Origin: an uncultured Prochlorococcus sp.
GTDB lineage: Bacteria > Cyanobacteriota > Cyanobacteriia > PCC-6307 > Cyanobiaceae
Length of the DNA stretch: 38,346 nt
Assembly (NCBI GenBank): GCA_902520485.1
Contig: CABYNZ010000012.1
Coordinates: 1 to 38,346 of the forward strand
Reading direction: 5' to 3'
Below the pieces are notes generated by a model. The model was given only the letters and a program-made list of their open reading frames with translations, did not search any database and had not been told where the DNA came from. The translations under genes and the position numbers were made by a program. Of the stretch, positions 36,043-38,346 are shown in pieces; positions within the stretch are counted from its first letter, which is position 1, and the number at the start of each line of letters is the position of its first letter.

Positions 36043-38346
36043 CTACTTAATATTATAATTTAATTTGTTATTTAATTCTAAAGAATTTAAAACTGATTTT
36101 GCTTTTTCTATAACTTCTTTTGGAACTCCTGCTAATTTAGCTGCTTCTATGCCATAGCTTTTGTTTGAGCCCCCTTTGACAATCCTGTGGCTAAAGATTA
36201 GCTGATCGTTATTTTGTTCTACTAAAACTTGAAAATTTTGTATATTATTATTTGAATTTTTTAAATAATTCAGCTCATGATAGTGCGTAGCAAAAATAGT
36301 ATTACATTGAATTTTTTTCGCAAGATATTCACTTACCGACCAAGCTATTGAAAGTCCATCAAAAGTAGATGTCCCTCTGCCTATCTCATCAAGTAAAACT
36401 AGTGAGCTAGAAGTTGCCTGATTTAGAATTGATGCAGTTTCAGACATTTCTACCATAAATGTTGATTGTCCAGATGATTGATCATCAACTGCCCCTATTC
36501 TTGTGAAAATCCTATCTGCAATCTTGATTTCAGCATTATTAGCAGGAACAAAGCTACCAATTTGTGTGAGAATTTGTATTAAACCAAGTTGTCTTATAAA
36601 GCAACTTTTTCCGCTTGCATTGGGACCCGTTAATATGATTAATTTTTGATTATCCTCAAAAGAGATATCGTTTGCTACAAACTTTTTATCACTTAACAAT
36701 TGCTCTACAATTGGATTTCTTCCTGCGATAATTTTTGTACTATTTTTTGTCATTGAATCATTTATTGGTATTAATGAAGGTTTTATAAAATTGTTTTCTA
36801 CTGCAGTAATTGATAAACCAAGTAGTGCATCAAGAGATCCTATGGATTTTGCAATTGATCTTATTTGTTTTGTTTTTTCAGCAACTATATTTCTTAATTC
36901 GCAGAAAATTTCATATTCTTTTGATGAAGCTCTACTTTTTATTTGGAAAATCTTATTTTCTTTACTTTTAATTTCTGAAGTGATATACCTTTCTTCATTA
37001 GTAAGTGTTTGCCTTTTGATCCAATGTTGTGGAGCTAAATTAACTTTTGACTTATTTATAGAAATGTAATATCCAAAATTTTTATGAAATTGAATTTTTA
37101 GGTTTGAAATTTTGCTAATTTTCCTTTCCTTTAATTCTTCTTTATTTAGCCACTCTGAGTAATCATCCATTAAATTGCGTAAACCATCTAATATATTGTC
37201 AACACCATCGTGGATCATGCCTCCTTCACTAATATTTAGAGGAGGATTTTCTAAAAGTTTAAAACTTATAGTATCAGCTAATTCTAAGAGTCCTTCATCA
37301 ATATTTTTTAATTGATCAGTCCAATCTGGGAGATCATATTTAAATAATGCAATTATGGATTTTAGTCTAGGCAATTTTTTTAAACCTTCAGCTATTGCAA
37401 TTAAGTCTCTGGGACTTGCATGACCTGCACAAGCTCTACCTGCAAGTCTTTCTAAATCCCCCATTGCTCTAAGTAAATTTTGGGTATCTGTACGTAATTT
37501 TTTAGATTCAAGAAAGTTTGTAATTATATTTTGTCTTTCATAAATTTCATTAACGTTTAATAGTGGTGAATCTATCCACCTTCTTAAACACCTTGCACCC
37601 ATGCAAGTATAAGTTCTATCAATACTCCATAGTAGCGAACCTACATAATTGTTTTCTCGTTGTGTATTTTTGATTTCTAAGTTTTTTTGAGTTTGATAAT
37701 CAATAATTAATTTGTTGTGACCATATTGGATTTGTGGAAAGTCTAATGAGATTTTTAAGGAAGAATCTTTATCTAAATTTGAAGGATTAATTTTTTCTAA
37801 ATAATTTAATAAACCTCCAAGTGATCTAGTTGCATTGTTTAAATTTTTAAGTCCTATTCCCTCTAGGTTTGCAATTTGGAAATAATTTTTTATTAGATAA
37901 TTTGCTTCATTAATTCCAAAATTAGTCTCTTGAGAAACAGTATATGTAATTTGACTATTTTCTTTAATTAATAAATTTCTTACTGCATTGCTTCCTACAA
38001 TGATTTCTGAAGAATCTAATTTAATAATTTCATCAAATAGTTTTGACAGAGATTGGCCTTCTAAAGTTATTAATTCTCCTGTGCTTACATCAGCTTTTGA
38101 TATGCCCCATTCATAAGATTCATCTGAGTTTTCTTCTGATAAGTAAATAGCAGTAATCCAATTGTTTTTCTTTGCTATCAACATCCCCTCTTCAATTACA
38201 GTTCCAGGAGTAATTATTCTTGTTATTCCTCTTTTAATTGGAGTCCCATAATTTCCAGAACTTTTTTCTAGTTGATCGCATATAACCACAGAATAATTTT
38301 TTTTAATTAAATCAGCACAGTATCTCTCCATTGCATGATGGGGAAC
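36043..38346 (-). CDS. mutS: DNA mismatch repair protein MutS (partial, N-terminus outside window)
   Basis: The frame runs off the right end: bases 38332-38346 read VPHHA before the internal Met, matching the MutS GVPHHA signature, so that Met is not the start. The visible 767 residues cover most of domain I, the connector and lever domains ([39 protein letters not shown]) and the ATPase: Walker [10 protein letters not shown], Walker [14 protein letters not shown] and FATHYHEL. This is MutS1, not the Smr-containing MutS2. It recognises mismatches and signals to MutL. The mismatch-contacting Phe-x-Glu is beyond the edge. It is convergent with cobH. Confidence 0.97.
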   Translation of the reverse strand, partial: VPHHAMERYCADLIKKNYSVVICDQLEKSSGNYGTPIKRGITRIITPGTVIEEGMLIAKKNNWITAIYLSEENSDESYEWGISKADVSTGELITLEGQSLSKLFDEIIKLDSSEIIVGSNAVRNLLIKENSQITYTVSQETNFGINEANYLIKNYFQIANLEGIGLKNLNNATRSLGGLLNYLEKINPSNLDKDSSLKISLDFPQIQYGHNKLIIDYQTQKNLEIKNTQRENNYVGSLLWSIDRTYTCMGARCLRRWIDSPLLNVNEIYERQNIITNFLESKKLRTDTQNLLRAMGDLERLAGRACAGHASPRDLIAIAEGLKKLPRLKSIIALFKYDLPDWTDQLKNIDEGLLELADTISFKLLENPPLNISEGGMIHDGVDNILDGLRNLMDDYSEWLNKEELKERKISKISNLKIQFHKNFGYYISINKSKVNLAPQHWIKRQTLTNEERYITSEIKSKENKIFQIKSRASSKEYEIFCELRNIVAEKTKQIRSIAKSIGSLDALLGLSITAVENNFIKPSLIPINDSMTKNSTKIIAGRNPIVEQLLSDKKFVANDISFEDNQKLIILTGPNASGKSCFIRQLGLIQILTQIGSFVPANNAEIKIADRIFTRIGAVDDQSSGQSTFMVEMSETASILNQATSSSLVLLDEIGRGTSTFDGLSIAWSVSEYLAKKIQCNTIFATHYHELNYLKNSNNNIQNFQVLVEQNNDQLIFSHRIVKGGSNKSYGIEAAKLAGVPKEVIEKAKSVLNSLELNNKLNYNIK

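Noticed and set aside
36043-38331. mutS starting at the internal Met (38331)
   Set aside because: The frame continues to the window edge with VPHHA, a conserved MutS motif, so the gene starts outside the window.

Overview
The window comes from a low-GC, AT-rich genome with very tight gene packing. The gene content is cyanobacterial: sulfolipid genes sqdB and sqdX, an acyl-lipid delta-9 desaturase, Ycf21-like and Ycf23-like proteins, a tig-clpP-clpX operon, a cobalamin-pathway cobH, and a two-ACT-pair aspartate kinase. Gene sizes, base composition and the order of genes point to a high-light-adapted Prochlorococcus or a very close picocyanobacterium. This assignment is by recognition, not by database search. 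I see no rRNA, tRNA, insertion sequence, prophage, CRISPR array or integrase. It reads as stable core chromosome. No gene-free stretch exceeds about 165 bases.

Layout. 1-5769: the 3' end of an unidentified plus-strand gene meets a minus-strand block, desC-rplI-dnaB-mnmG-chorismate lyase-like. 5845-11578: a plus-strand run of an HTH-like unknown gene, a fold-type I PLP enzyme, gcvH, gcvP and a small unknown gene. 11585-16073: a minus-strand block with sqdX and sqdB (sulfoquinovosyl diacylglycerol), thiG, a membrane-anchored TPR protein, rplT and rpmI. 16165-19035: plus-strand SpoIID-family wall protein and a GT2 glycosyltransferase that resembles the cyanobacterial glucolipid synthase MgdA. 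19037-24464: minus-strand dnaX, clpX, clpP, tig. 24589-28582: plus-strand asd-dapA-rnj. 28579-29589: tilS. 29675-32520: ycf23-like and uvrB. 32528-35329: minus-strand lysC and holA. 35388-36011: cobH. 36043-end: mutS, cut by the window edge.

Functional themes. Replication and repair: DnaB helicase, clamp-loader subunits DnaX and HolA, UvrB and MutS. Thylakoid lipids: DesC, SqdB, SqdX and probably the GT2. Lysine/diaminopimelate supply: LysC, Asd, DapA. Protein quality control: Tig, ClpP, ClpX. RNA metabolism: RNase J, MnmG, TilS. Glycine cleavage: GcvH, GcvP.

The most interesting signal is in dnaX. Two slippery A-runs (A8 and A9, each containing an in-frame A AAA AAA heptamer) lie at codons 419-432 and each is followed within a few codons by a stop in the -1 frame. 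Slippage would give products of 425 or 433 residues, close to the size of the E. coli gamma clamp-loader subunit made by frameshifting. Other points are a 40-bp exact direct repeat that builds a Lys/Thr-rich tail on trigger factor, an Arg-rich tail on RNase J, a convergent overlap that encodes poly-Arg on one strand and poly-Ser on the other, and an uncharacterised HTH-PLP-gcvHP cluster. I did not find a clearly novel multi-gene defence or mobile system.
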